The notes below the pieces were generated by a model. The model was not told the origin of the DNA. It ran no database searches and saw only the letters and a list, made by a program, of their open reading frames with translations. The position numbers and the translations under genes are program-made. From Acetobacter sp. DsW_063 (GTDB lineage: Bacteria > Pseudomonadota > Alphaproteobacteria > Acetobacterales > Acetobacteraceae), in the NCBI RefSeq assembly GCF_002153745.1, contig NZ_JOPL01000123.1, positions 1-35,845 on the forward strand: 35,845 nt of DNA, given 5' to 3'. Shown one piece after another: positions 17,736 through 26,212 of this stretch. Every line of letters begins with the position of its first letter. Position 1 is the stretch's first letter.

Positions 17736-19169
17736 TCAGGCGGCCTGCACAGCCCTGACGACGAGAGGCGGCTGCACGTCAGGCGGTATCGGGCTGACAT
17801 ACGGCGTCTTTGCGATTTTCTCCGCATGCTCCCGCTTCACTCTGGCGAGCAGCGTTTCGTCGCGCAACACATCGATCGCCGTACCAGCCATCGCCTTGGC
17901 CACATGCACCATGCCCTTGTGCGCGAGAGGCGACTTCCCCTGCGCCGTCATCTGCCATGTGTGAAACGGCGTCCCAATCGCACAGGTCGCGCCCAGCGCC
18001 TGCGCCGTCGGCACAACCCAGCTGACGTCTCCAACATCGGTCGAACCCATCATCGTACGGAAGCTGTCGCTGCGATAAGGCAGGATCGCATCACACAACG
18101 ACTTTTCCGGATCTATGGGAAGACAAGCCGCAACGAACGGAGCCGCAATATCTTCAGGCGTCAGACTTTCACGGATGGATTGGGCGAACGCGCGATCCGC
18201 CTCGTCAAACTGCGGCGGCCCCAGACGTTCGAGATTGGCCTGCAGAACATGTTCGAGGGTGGTGTTGCCAAGGAGATTGGCCATGCCGCTCAGCACCGCG
18301 CTGCTGACCATCGTCTCCGTCATCAACGCCGCGCCGTCGGCAATTTTTCTGACGCGCGCGGTCAGACGCAGCAGCTCGTCGAGTTCGGTCGCACGGACGG
18401 TGTAGCGGATCACCGTCCGCGACTGCACGACGTTCGGCGCCACGCCGCCAGCGTCCTGATAGGCGTAGTGAATGCGCGAGCTGGGCAGCATATGCTCGCG
18501 CATGTAGTTCACGCCGACATTCATCAGTTCCGCCGCGTCCAGAGCGGAACGTCCCAGATGCGGCGCGGCGGCTGCATGGGACGCGCGTCCGGTGAACGTG
18601 AAGTCGATGATCTGATTGGCGAGCGACGCCGCGGGAAACACGCCCGCGAAATGCGCCGGATGCCAGGTGATGGCGATGTCCACATCGTCGAACACGCCCT
18701 CCCGCACCATAAACCCTTTCCCTGCGCCGCCTTCTTCGGCCGGGCACCCGTAATACCGAACGCGGCCGGGAGCCCCGGTTTCGGCGAGCCAATCCTTCAC
18801 TGCAGTGGCCGCGAGCAGCGCCGCTGAACCGAGAAGGTTATGGCCGCAGCCATGCCCGCTGCCGTCCCCCGGCAAAGGCATGTGCGTGGCTTCTCCGGCG
18901 GCCTGACTCAACCCCGGCAACGCGTCATACTCGCCCAGAATGGCGATCACCGGACCACCCGCCCCGGCCTCTCCCATGACCGCCGTCGGCAAGCCGCCGA
19001 CATTTGTCGTGACGCGAAAACCCTGAGCCTCAAGAGCGTTTTTATGCAGGGCGCAGGATGCGAATTCGCCGTAATTCAATTCCGGAACATCCCACACGGC
19101 GTCGCTGAGGCCGATCATCGGCTCGGCCTTGCGCTCCACATATGACCAGATCTGATCCTGATTTTCCAT
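17736..19169 (-). CDS. AbgB-like M20 amidohydrolase (p-aminobenzoyl-glutamate hydrolase subunit B type)
   Basis: A 477-residue M20 enzyme close in length and pattern to AbgB of E. coli, one subunit of the hydrolase that cleaves p-aminobenzoyl-glutamate to p-aminobenzoate and glutamate. Visible motifs are ILGEYDALPGLSQA, the metal motif GSGHGCGHNLLG (HGCGHN at 106-111), PAEEGGAGK with the catalytic Glu (from 143), the lid segment FTGRASHAAAAPHLGRSALDA, and MMGSTDVGDVSWVVP near the C terminus. AGGGG precedes the ATG. It lies between two M20D enzymes with gaps of 20 and 30 bp, all on one strand. In the abg system the partner AbgA is an M20D enzyme, so one flanking gene could be AbgA-like. I leave the symbol empty because related enzymes cut other amides. 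Confidence 0.88.
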   Translation of the reverse strand: MENQDQIWSYVERKAEPMIGLSDAVWDVPELNYGEFASCALHKNALEAQGFRVTTNVGGLPTAVMGEAGAGGPVIAILGEYDALPGLSQAAGEATHMPLPGDGSGHGCGHNLLGSAALLAATAVKDWLAETGAPGRVRYYGCPAEEGGAGKGFMVREGVFDDVDIAITWHPAHFAGVFPAASLANQIIDFTFTGRASHAAAAPHLGRSALDAAELMNVGVNYMREHMLPSSRIHYAYQDAGGVAPNVVQSRTVIRYTVRATELDELLRLTARVRKIADGAALMTETMVSSAVLSGMANLLGNTTLEHVLQANLERLGPPQFDEADRAFAQSIRESLTPEDIAAPFVAACLPIDPEKSLCDAILPYRSDSFRTMMGSTDVGDVSWVVPTAQALGATCAIGTPFHTWQMTAQGKSPLAHKGMVHVAKAMAGTAIDVLRDETLLARVKREHAEKIAKTPYVSPIPPDVQPPLVVRAVQAA

Positions 19170-19199
19170 CGCGCCTGCCCCTGTGTGTTGCGGTTTCGT

Positions 19200-20369
19200 T
19201 CAGCCCGCCGCTCTGGCGGGAAGTGTTTTTTCCACAATCGTCGCATAAAGCGCCGCGCCATACGGCGTCGTCGCGTCGTTGAAGTTGTAGCGCGGGTGAT
19301 GCGGCGCGGCGCCTTCGCCTCCGCCAACGAGGATATAAGCGCCCGGCGTTTTTTCCAGCATGAAGCTGAAATCTTCCGACCCCATCGCCGCTTCCGTGTT
19401 GCGATCGACCGACGCTTCGCCGACCAGAGCCTCAGCGGCGCCAGCGAACGCGTCGGCGTGCTCTGGATCGTTGATCGTCGGAGCAAAAATCAGACGAAAA
19501 TCAAGAGACGCGCGCGCGCCGAACGCAGCCGCGACATTCGTAATCGTGCGTTCGATCAACTCCTGAATCTGCGTCATGATGGCTGAACTGAAGCAGCGCA
19601 CGGTGCCACCCAGCGTCGCTGTATCCGGGATGATGTTGTATGCGTCGCCACCGGCCATTTTCGTGACGCTCAGCACCGCGACTTCAGACGGCGGGATGTT
19701 GCGCGAGACGATGGACTGGAGCGCAGTGATCATATGTCCCGCGACCATGACCGGATCCACGCCATCTTCGGGTCGTGCGCCGTGAGCGCCCTTGCCCTTG
19801 ATCGTGATGTCGAAGAACGCGCCCCCGGCCATCGCCGGACCCGATCGGATCGCGAATTTTCCGACAGGCAAGCCCGGCTTGTTGTGCATCCCGAACAGCG
19901 CATCAGAAGGAAAGCGCTCCAGCAGACCATCCTCCAGCATAGCCTTGGCGCCCCCCACGCCTTCTTCCCCCGGCTGGAAGATGAAGTTCACCGTTCCGTC
20001 GAAATTCTTCGTCTCCGAAAGATATTTCGCGGCGGCAAGCAACATCGTGGTATGACCGTCATGCCCGCACGCATGCATCATGCCCGGGGTCGTGCTGCGA
20101 TATTCGACCGTATTTTCTTCCTGCATCGGCAGGGCGTCCATATCCGCACGCAAGCCAACGGAACGGTTACCGCTGCCTGAACGCAGCACGCCGACAACGC
20201 CGGTGCGACCGACATTTCGATGAACCTCTATTCCCCATTCGGCGAGCTTTTCCGCCACGATGGCGGACGTTCTGTGCTCTTCAAGTCCGATCTCCGGGTG
20301 AGCGTGCAAGTCGTGCCGGATAGCGTCAAACTCGGCGCTGTTGCGGTTCATGAAATCGAATGCAGTCAT
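19200..20369 (-). CDS. M20D family amidohydrolase, second paralogue
   Basis: A 389-residue N-acyl-amino-acid amidohydrolase of the same type as the enzyme at 16546-17715. Motifs in order: RHDLHAHPEIGLEEHRTSAIV, LRADMDALPMQEEN, HACGHDGH (99-106), PGEEG (133-137), KGKGAHGARPEDGVDP in the lid, and GSEDFSFMLEKTPGAYI. All metal-binding and catalytic positions appear intact, so both paralogues should be active. AAGGA lies just before the ATG. It is 28 bp after the transporter and 30 bp before the AbgB-like gene. Two intact copies around an AbgB-like protein suggest different acyl or amino-acid preferences, or alternative partners for the AbgB-like subunit. Confidence 0.92.
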   Translation of the reverse strand: MTAFDFMNRNSAEFDAIRHDLHAHPEIGLEEHRTSAIVAEKLAEWGIEVHRNVGRTGVVGVLRSGSGNRSVGLRADMDALPMQEENTVEYRSTTPGMMHACGHDGHTTMLLAAAKYLSETKNFDGTVNFIFQPGEEGVGGAKAMLEDGLLERFPSDALFGMHNKPGLPVGKFAIRSGPAMAGGAFFDITIKGKGAHGARPEDGVDPVMVAGHMITALQSIVSRNIPPSEVAVLSVTKMAGGDAYNIIPDTATLGGTVRCFSSAIMTQIQELIERTITNVAAAFGARASLDFRLIFAPTINDPEHADAFAGAAEALVGEASVDRNTEAAMGSEDFSFMLEKTPGAYILVGGGEGAAPHHPRYNFNDATTPYGAALYATIVEKTLPARAAG

Positions 20370-20397
20370 TACATTTCCTTATGGCGTGTGGAAGAGA

Positions 20398-21768
20398 TTA
20401 CGCTTCCGAGAACGCCGACACGGGGACTTCAAAACTCCGAAGACTTGCCTGGCCATTCGCCCCCTGCGCGCTGCGCTTCGCCGCACGGCGCGACAGGGCG
20501 AGCAACGCGATCGGCGCGAAGGGAATCACGATCGACGCGAGATATCCGGGAACCATGGCGTTCCCGGTCATGAGAATCAACCATGTCACGAAGGGCTGCG
20601 TCGCTCCGCCGAACACCGATACGGTTATGGAATAGACGACGCCAAAAACAAAACTGCGCTGCGCCGAAGGAATGGAGCGCAGGACCAGTTCAGAGCTCAC
20701 CGCGGACAGAAGGCCGGGCATGACGTTCGTCACGACGTTGAGCACGATGAGGCTCGTAAGGCCGGGGCTATGAACCGAAAAGTGGTATACAGGAAGGATA
20801 ACAATGAGATAGACGCCGGACACTCCGAGAATCAATGGCCGCGCGCGACAGGAACGTTGCAGGTGGATGCCCGTCACAATCGCAGCGAGCCCCGCCAGCA
20901 GGCCGATTGACATCGCCGCCATGCCGAGCCTCGGCGACAGATGCAGCACGGAAATCGCATAGCTTGCGCCGAAGGTGCGAAGATAGGTCGTGACGGTTCC
21001 CGTCAGGATCACACAGAAAGTAAGTGCGACGACCAGCCAAGGGAACGGCTCGCGCGAGGTTTCCGTCACGGTAGGCTGTTCAGCCGCCTGATGCAGCCCG
21101 CCGAGTGCAATGCGCCGGAAAAACAGACCAACTGGAACGATAGCCAGACCGAGAACAAAGGGCACGCGCCAGCCCCACGCATACAGCTGTTCATGCGAGA
21201 GAGCAGCTGACAGAACAAGGCCGACCGCAACAGCCGCCAGTTGCGACATGAACTGCGTCAGCGCCTGCGCGGACGCCATCGCGCCCGCATCTCGCTCACC
21301 CCGTAATGAATAGATAAACTCGGTGGCCGGACCGACCTCCCCACCCTCGGAAAATCCGTGCAGCAGGCGCGAAATCAACACCAGCACAGGCGCCCACACG
21401 CCTATCGTCGCATAATCAGGCGTCACCACCAGAAGCGCCGACCCCGCGGCCATCATCAGAAACGTCGCCATCAACGTGTTTCCGACTCCCATCCGCTGCG
21501 TATAGAACCCCATGACCAGCGATCCCACTGGGCGGGCGAGAAAGCCCGCCGCAAAGGTGATAAGCGCCGCAAGAAGCTGCATAAGCGCGCCTTTGACCGG
21601 AAAAAACGCCTGTCCGATCATCGGCGCGAAAAATGCGTACGCCATAAAGTTGTAGAATTCGAGAAAATTTCCGACACTTCCGGCTGCAAGACATACGGCC
21701 TTGCTGACCGGCGGTCTGGGTTGGGCGGCGTCAGACGGTGCGACGTCGGATTTGAAGTGGCTGGACAT
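20398..21768 (-). CDS. MFS transporter, metabolite:H+ symporter (MHS) type
   Basis: A 456-residue inner-membrane permease with about twelve hydrophobic segments. The N-terminal half shows MHS-type hallmarks: GNFLEFYNFMAYAFFAPMIG in TM1, GFLARPVGSLVMGFYTQRMG between TM2 and TM3, and SRLLHGFSEGGEVGPATEFI, then GWRVPFVLGL. Relatives carry citrate, tricarballylate, proline/betaine or shikimate. In this operon it takes the place that AbgT has in E. coli abg, so I infer it imports the amide or acyl-amino acid that the three hydrolases cleave. A strong GGGGAGG precedes the ATG. It lies 41 bp after a TonB receptor gene. Confidence 0.9.
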   Translation of the reverse strand: MSSHFKSDVAPSDAAQPRPPVSKAVCLAAGSVGNFLEFYNFMAYAFFAPMIGQAFFPVKGALMQLLAALITFAAGFLARPVGSLVMGFYTQRMGVGNTLMATFLMMAAGSALLVVTPDYATIGVWAPVLVLISRLLHGFSEGGEVGPATEFIYSLRGERDAGAMASAQALTQFMSQLAAVAVGLVLSAALSHEQLYAWGWRVPFVLGLAIVPVGLFFRRIALGGLHQAAEQPTVTETSREPFPWLVVALTFCVILTGTVTTYLRTFGASYAISVLHLSPRLGMAAMSIGLLAGLAAIVTGIHLQRSCRARPLILGVSGVYLIVILPVYHFSVHSPGLTSLIVLNVVTNVMPGLLSAVSSELVLRSIPSAQRSFVFGVVYSITVSVFGGATQPFVTWLILMTGNAMVPGYLASIVIPFAPIALLALSRRAAKRSAQGANGQASLRSFEVPVSAFSEA

Positions 21769-21809
21769 CGACGCCTCCCCAAGACCTTTGTTCTATGTGA
21801 AGATAGAAA

Positions 21810-24218
21810 TCAGAAATTGGCGCTCAGACGACCGCCGATGAAGCGCGGCGCGCCGGGAATCCAGAAATATGTCGTCGTCGCCTGCCCACCGGCCACAAAA
21901 TACTGCCGGTTCAGGAGATTCGACGCATAGATCGTGGCCGACCAGCGATCGTTGACGGGATGGAACGTCATATGCGCGCCCATCAGAAAATACGCGGGGA
22001 GACGATACGAGCCGAGACCGCCCGCAACCAGCGCCTGCGAACCGCGATACATCCAGTCGAGACCGGTCTCCAGCTCATAATGGCGTAGCGGATTGAAGCG
22101 GTAATCGGCCGTACCGTTCAGCGTCAGCTTCGGGATGCCAGAATCAACGCCGCCATAATCGGTATAAATTCCCTGCCATACATGATTGGCGGTGTAATAG
22201 GCGTTCGTGGCTGTCGAGTTCAGCGCCAGAAACTTCTGATATTTTCCTCTTTCGTATCCGAGATTCTGCATCAGATATACGTGAGGGAGCGGGTGTATAT
22301 TCGTAGTGAACTCCACCCCCCATATCTCGGATTTGGGAATATTCACGAACATACCGAGCGGCCCGTAGCTCGGCACCAGATACGAACTGATATACTGCTG
22401 GTTATGGTAATCGTAATAAAAGGCTGATGCGTTCAGGCGAAACACGTTCGGTATGATGTCGCTCTTGAACCCGGCTTCGTAGGCGAGAAGGCTCTCCGGT
22501 CCAAACGGAGCCAACTGCGCCTGCACGACGGTGTTGTTTCCCGTGAACCCGCCCGGTTTAAAGCCCTTGCTCATCTTGTAATAGAACATCAGGTTTTTGG
22601 CGGCCTGCCACTGAATGCCTACAGTTCCCGCGAACTGGTTGGCGGCCGCACCTTCGTTATTGAAATTCAGATTATTGATGCCGAAGTGCACCGTCCGCAA
22701 TCCAAGAAGCTGCCGGTCGTCGGCTTCGTGGTTGATGCCGCCGAACAGCGTGATGTTATATGGCAGGCGATAGGATACATGCGCATACTGGTTGAACGTC
22801 TGCTGGTTCTGCCGGAAAGAGGTTTCAGAGAGGTAGCCGCGCAACGGCACGTAATCCGTAAAATCGAAATAAAACTGCTGAGACATGCGAACCCGATTGT
22901 AGGTCATGCCCACAACCCATTGCAGGCGCTGTCCATGGTCATTTGATTTGAGATTGACCTCCTGCGTGAAAGAGTTCGCGACGATATTGCGATACTGATC
23001 TCCGCTGGCGTAGGTGGTTCCGTCCTGATCGGTGTATTCACCCTCTCGTTCCGTTTCATAAGCGCTGATACTGCGCAGTGTCGCGAAACCGAAGTCGTGC
23101 GACATATTCAGATCGAAACCCCAGAACGTATTGTGCTCCGACGGCATCGTATTCGCTGAACGCCCGATAAGTTTCGCGAACTGGGGGCGCAGATCCCAGT
23201 TCGCCTGCTGATAGCCCAGCGTCGGAATGGATTGCGCCGCCGGAAGAAAATTCAGAACGGGCTTACCGACGACAACGCCCGAATTGTCCTGCGTCCAGTG
23301 CCCGGTAAGTTTGATTTCCGTATGCTCGTTCGGTTTCCAGAGCAGCTTGGCGCGTAGCGCGCCCTCGTTCGCGTCCCCAAGATGCGTGTGGTTGGCCGGG
23401 CTATACTGCCACCCTCCGCCGTGCATCGTCTGTCCGGCTATCCGGAACGAAAGCTTGTCCGTGATCGGACCGGAAATGTAGAGATCGGTCCGGCTGCGGG
23501 CGTAACTCGCAATGTCCTGCGTCACGCCTCCGTGCCAGGTCTCGGTCGGATCGGCCGTCCGGATGTTCACCTCGCCGCCCGAATCCGTCAGACCGTGCGT
23601 CGTGCCTGACGGACCGGGCTGGATGTCCACGTCAGCGATATCGAACATCATGCCTGACGCCATGGTGCTCAATGGAAAAGGCACGTCGTCAATATAGGTC
23701 ATGATAGATGACGTGTTATTTTGGGTGTAATCACTAAATCCAACGCCGCGAATAAAGAAATTCGTGCTGGCCGTTCCCATGAGACTCTGGATTGTCACGT
23801 TCGGCGCCAGATTCTGAAGTCCGGTCAGACCGACGACGCCATGGCGGACCAATGTTTCCGCCGTGATGCGCGTGGCTGAATCGGCCGTGTGCTGCGCCTG
23901 GGAAAAGTGGAACGCCCTCCGTGCGCCGCTAACACTCAACGTTTCGGCGGCGCCGGTGAGGTGAGCCGGATGGGTCGCAGGGCGGGTCGCAGCGGCGGGA
24001 AGCCCATGGGCGCCCGTCGTCGCGCCCGCATGCGTCGCTTTTTCAGCGTGACGAGAGCGAGGCGCCCCTTTCGCCTCTCCATCAACCAGGCACCCGATCA
24101 ATGGGAGCAGCGCGGCGGACACCGCCCCGACCCTTATTCGGCCCTGTGGCGCCCTGCCGCGCGGGGCCAAAACTCTGCCATGTGGCCTATGCGATGTCGC
24201 GTCACGCCCAGATATCAT
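21810..24218 (-). CDS. TonB-dependent outer-membrane receptor heading the amidohydrolase operon
   Basis: An 802-residue TonB-dependent receptor. The N terminus is basic, then hydrophobic (VGAVSAALLPLIGCLVDGEA, signal peptide), followed by an Ala/His/Thr-rich linker, a TonB-box-like AETLSVSGAR, a plug with LVRHGVVGLTGLQNLAPNVT, FFIRGVGFSDYTQ and MTYIDDVPFP, and a barrel with terminal Phe (SANF). The plug and the KGFKPGGF segment of the barrel resemble the family that handles siderophores and other bulky ligands. AAGGA precedes the ATG. It is the first gene of the operon, diverging from a LysR regulator, and presumably takes the operon's substrate across the outer membrane. A dedicated receptor implies a substrate too large or too scarce for porins. 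Confidence 0.92.
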   Translation of the reverse strand: MISGRDATSHRPHGRVLAPRGRAPQGRIRVGAVSAALLPLIGCLVDGEAKGAPRSRHAEKATHAGATTGAHGLPAAATRPATHPAHLTGAAETLSVSGARRAFHFSQAQHTADSATRITAETLVRHGVVGLTGLQNLAPNVTIQSLMGTASTNFFIRGVGFSDYTQNNTSSIMTYIDDVPFPLSTMASGMMFDIADVDIQPGPSGTTHGLTDSGGEVNIRTADPTETWHGGVTQDIASYARSRTDLYISGPITDKLSFRIAGQTMHGGGWQYSPANHTHLGDANEGALRAKLLWKPNEHTEIKLTGHWTQDNSGVVVGKPVLNFLPAAQSIPTLGYQQANWDLRPQFAKLIGRSANTMPSEHNTFWGFDLNMSHDFGFATLRSISAYETEREGEYTDQDGTTYASGDQYRNIVANSFTQEVNLKSNDHGQRLQWVVGMTYNRVRMSQQFYFDFTDYVPLRGYLSETSFRQNQQTFNQYAHVSYRLPYNITLFGGINHEADDRQLLGLRTVHFGINNLNFNNEGAAANQFAGTVGIQWQAAKNLMFYYKMSKGFKPGGFTGNNTVVQAQLAPFGPESLLAYEAGFKSDIIPNVFRLNASAFYYDYHNQQYISSYLVPSYGPLGMFVNIPKSEIWGVEFTTNIHPLPHVYLMQNLGYERGKYQKFLALNSTATNAYYTANHVWQGIYTDYGGVDSGIPKLTLNGTADYRFNPLRHYELETGLDWMYRGSQALVAGGLGSYRLPAYFLMGAHMTFHPVNDRWSATIYASNLLNRQYFVAGGQATTTYFWIPGAPRFIGGRLSANF

Positions 24219-24393
24219 TCCATATCCTTTAATTTCGCGCGTTCATGCCTACGCGTGTGACAAAATGCGTCTTTTACTGGAAATGTATGGAAAATTTGGC
24301 GCCATACCCTGGCCCCGATTTCGAAAGCTCCGCTCCGAAAATTATGAAACAATCGAAACGTTTTCTCCTAAGGAAATCTTGTTGCGCGTCGTT

Positions 24394-24412
24394 AACCATC
24401 TGGTTGATAACC
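24394..24412. promoter_or_regulatory. Overlapping inverted repeats upstream of the LysR gene
   Basis: AACC-N4-GGTT-N3-AACC (24394-24412) makes two overlapping inverted repeats ending 16 bp before the LysR start. It lies in the 210-bp divergent region between the regulator and the TonB receptor operon. LysR proteins usually bind such interrupted palindromes near their own promoters, so this is a candidate autoregulatory site. A palindromic AAACGTTT core lies at 24356-24363 as well. Confidence 0.4.
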
Positions 24413-24428
24413 AAAGCTGGAGAGCGCC

Positions 24429-25379
24429 ATGCAGAAAGCAAATGATTTCCCGGACGTCAGACGCTTTTTGAAATTGCGTCACATCACGCTTCTCCATGCG
24501 CTCGACACCACCCGCAGCATGAAGGCCGCCGCTCTGCGGCTTGGCGTCTCTACTGCCGCCGTATCGAAAAGCTGTATAGAAATCGAAGAACTTCTCGGGG
24601 CGAAATTGTTCCGGCGTTTGGGCGGGGCGCTCGAACCCACGGAACTTTGCGCTCGCGTGCTGACCGCCTGCCGTCGCATCGACGCCGAGTTGATCGCCCT
24701 GAACGAAGACATTGTTCACATGGGCAAGAGCCTCCGGGGCACAGTGTCCATCGGCTTTCAGGCGCCCGCCCTTCACACCCGTCTGCCGAACTGGTGCGCA
24801 ACGGTGAAACGGGAGCATCCGTACCTGACTCTCCGCTGTGAATATGGCATGCGCGCGACGCTTTTAGCTGAGCTGGAAGCGAACCGGCTGGACATGCTGC
24901 TGATCGACCTGCACGAAATCGACGTTCATCCGCGCTTCGCCTGCGAACCTCTGACGACCGAATTCTGCGTCGTGGTGGACAAGGACGCGAACCTGCGCTT
25001 CTCCGACGTGCTGCGTCGATGGCCAGAATTCGTCAACAGGATCTGGGTTTTGCCCGTTCACGGCATGGCGATGCGGGGTCGTTTCGATTCCCTGCTGAAG
25101 TCGCGGGGACTAGCTCTCCCTCGACGGATCATCGAGGTCAACTCCCCGATCGCAGCCGCTGAGATCGGCGCAGCGGCGGAGGCCCTTATGTTCGTTCCCG
25201 CCTCTATGCTGACGCATCCGCACAATCTGGCCGTCACGCTCGACGACGCTTTTTTTCAATCGGAAATGTTCATGACCATGGGCGTCGCCTGGCTTTCGGA
25301 CACGCGGATGACTCCGTCAGCCCGCTTCGTTTTCGACGCCATTCTGGCCGATCGTCCCATGGAGGCCTTGCAGAGCTGA
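24429..25379 (+). CDS. LysR-family transcriptional regulator
   Basis: A 316-residue LysR-type regulator. The N-terminal winged helix-turn-helix is clear (RHITLLHALDTTRSMKAAALRLGVSTAAVSKSCIEIEELLGAKLFRR, about 17-63), with TELCARVLTACRRIDAEL as the linker helix. The C-terminal ligand-binding domain starts at about GTVSIGFQAP and includes LEANRLDMLLIDL. GGAG lies about 8 bases before the ATG. It diverges from the operon 24218-16546, so by the usual LysR rule it probably activates that operon in response to its substrate or a breakdown product. It ends convergently with a TetR gene at a shared hairpin. Confidence 0.92.
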   Translation: MQKANDFPDVRRFLKLRHITLLHALDTTRSMKAAALRLGVSTAAVSKSCIEIEELLGAKLFRRLGGALEPTELCARVLTACRRIDAELIALNEDIVHMGKSLRGTVSIGFQAPALHTRLPNWCATVKREHPYLTLRCEYGMRATLLAELEANRLDMLLIDLHEIDVHPRFACEPLTTEFCVVVDKDANLRFSDVLRRWPEFVNRIWVLPVHGMAMRGRFDSLLKSRGLALPRRIIEVNSPIAAAEIGAAAEALMFVPASMLTHPHNLAVTLDDAFFQSEMFMTMGVAWLSDTRMTPSARFVFDAILADRPMEALQS

Positions 25380-25398
25380 CGCGACAATGCCGCGTCAG
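25376..25398. terminator. Hairpin shared by convergent LysR and TetR genes
   Basis: A perfect 8-bp stem (CTGACGCG / CGCGTCAG, 7-base loop), extendable on the outside by GAGC/GCTC with a bulge, contains the stop codons of both genes, which are only 15 bp apart. A bidirectional terminator is inferred; neither side has a long T-run. Confidence 0.5.
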
Positions 25399-26072
25399 GC
25401 TCGCGTCTCTCCGAACGTCGCGTCATGGCGGAAAATAGCCACGATCTGCCCCGCGATCTCACGACGCGTCAGGCGTCCTTCATGGTACCATTCGTCGGCC
25501 GTGTTCAGCAGCCGCAACAGCAGGATGCGGTAGATGCTGCGGTCCAGTTCCGCCGGAAGAGGCAGATCCTCCACTATGGTGCGGAAAATTGTCTCAAATT
25601 CGTCGCGCTTTCGGAGTAGGGCGACCTTCACCTCCGGTGGAACCGAACGGAAGATGTTCATGATCGGCAACGTAAGGGAACTGGGATTGAGCTGAATCTC
25701 GACCATCTCCTCGCACGCCGCCAGCAGGCGATCCCAGGGGTCAGCGAGAGGCTCGATGGCGTTGCGTACCCGGATCGCCGCAGCGTCGAGCGCCTTGTCG
25801 TGGATTTCCACGAACAACGCCTCTTTCGAGCGTATGTGGTAATACAGCGACCCCGGCAGCATGCCCACGCGGTCGGCAATGTCGCGAATAGACGTGGACC
25901 TGTAACCATGTTCGGCGAAGAGCTGGGCCGCGACCTCCAGAATCTCCTGACGCCGCTCCCCCGCCTGCCCGTCATCCGTCATCGGAGCGTCCAGCGCCGT
26001 TCCACCCTGCTCGCGTGCAGTGCGCTGGCGACGCGGAGCGGCGCGGCGCATTTCGTCTGAATTCGCTACCAT
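25395..26072 (-). CDS. TetR-family transcriptional regulator
   Basis: A 225-residue TetR-type repressor. After a polar N-terminal tail of about 38 residues comes the HTH domain RRQEILEVAAQLFAEHGYRS, TSIRDIADRVGMLPGSLYYHIRSKEALFVEIHDKAL. The helical ligand-binding domain follows and is rich in Leu and acidic residues. No good Shine-Dalgarno precedes the ATG at 26072, and in-frame ATGs at 26054 and 25982 are possible starts. It diverges from a crotonase-family gene, which it probably represses; acyl-CoA or fatty-acid ligands are common for TetR proteins paired with such enzymes. TTAAGT half-sites on opposite strands lie at about 26069-26075 and 26109-26115. Confidence 0.9.
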   Translation of the reverse strand: MVANSDEMRRAAPRRQRTAREQGGTALDAPMTDDGQAGERRQEILEVAAQLFAEHGYRSTSIRDIADRVGMLPGSLYYHIRSKEALFVEIHDKALDAAAIRVRNAIEPLADPWDRLLAACEEMVEIQLNPSSLTLPIMNIFRSVPPEVKVALLRKRDEFETIFRTIVEDLPLPAELDRSIYRILLLRLLNTADEWYHEGRLTRREIAGQIVAIFRHDATFGETRA

Positions 26073-26212
26073 TAAGTTGTTTTGCCGCCATCTCCGGCTG
26101 TTGCCAACACTTAAAGGCGAACCAGCGTGCAGCGGGCGCGTTTCCCGGTCCGGCGGACGGGCGTGCGTCGGGGCATGTGCGCAACGGCGCCCATCGCAAT
26201 GGAGAACTCGAC

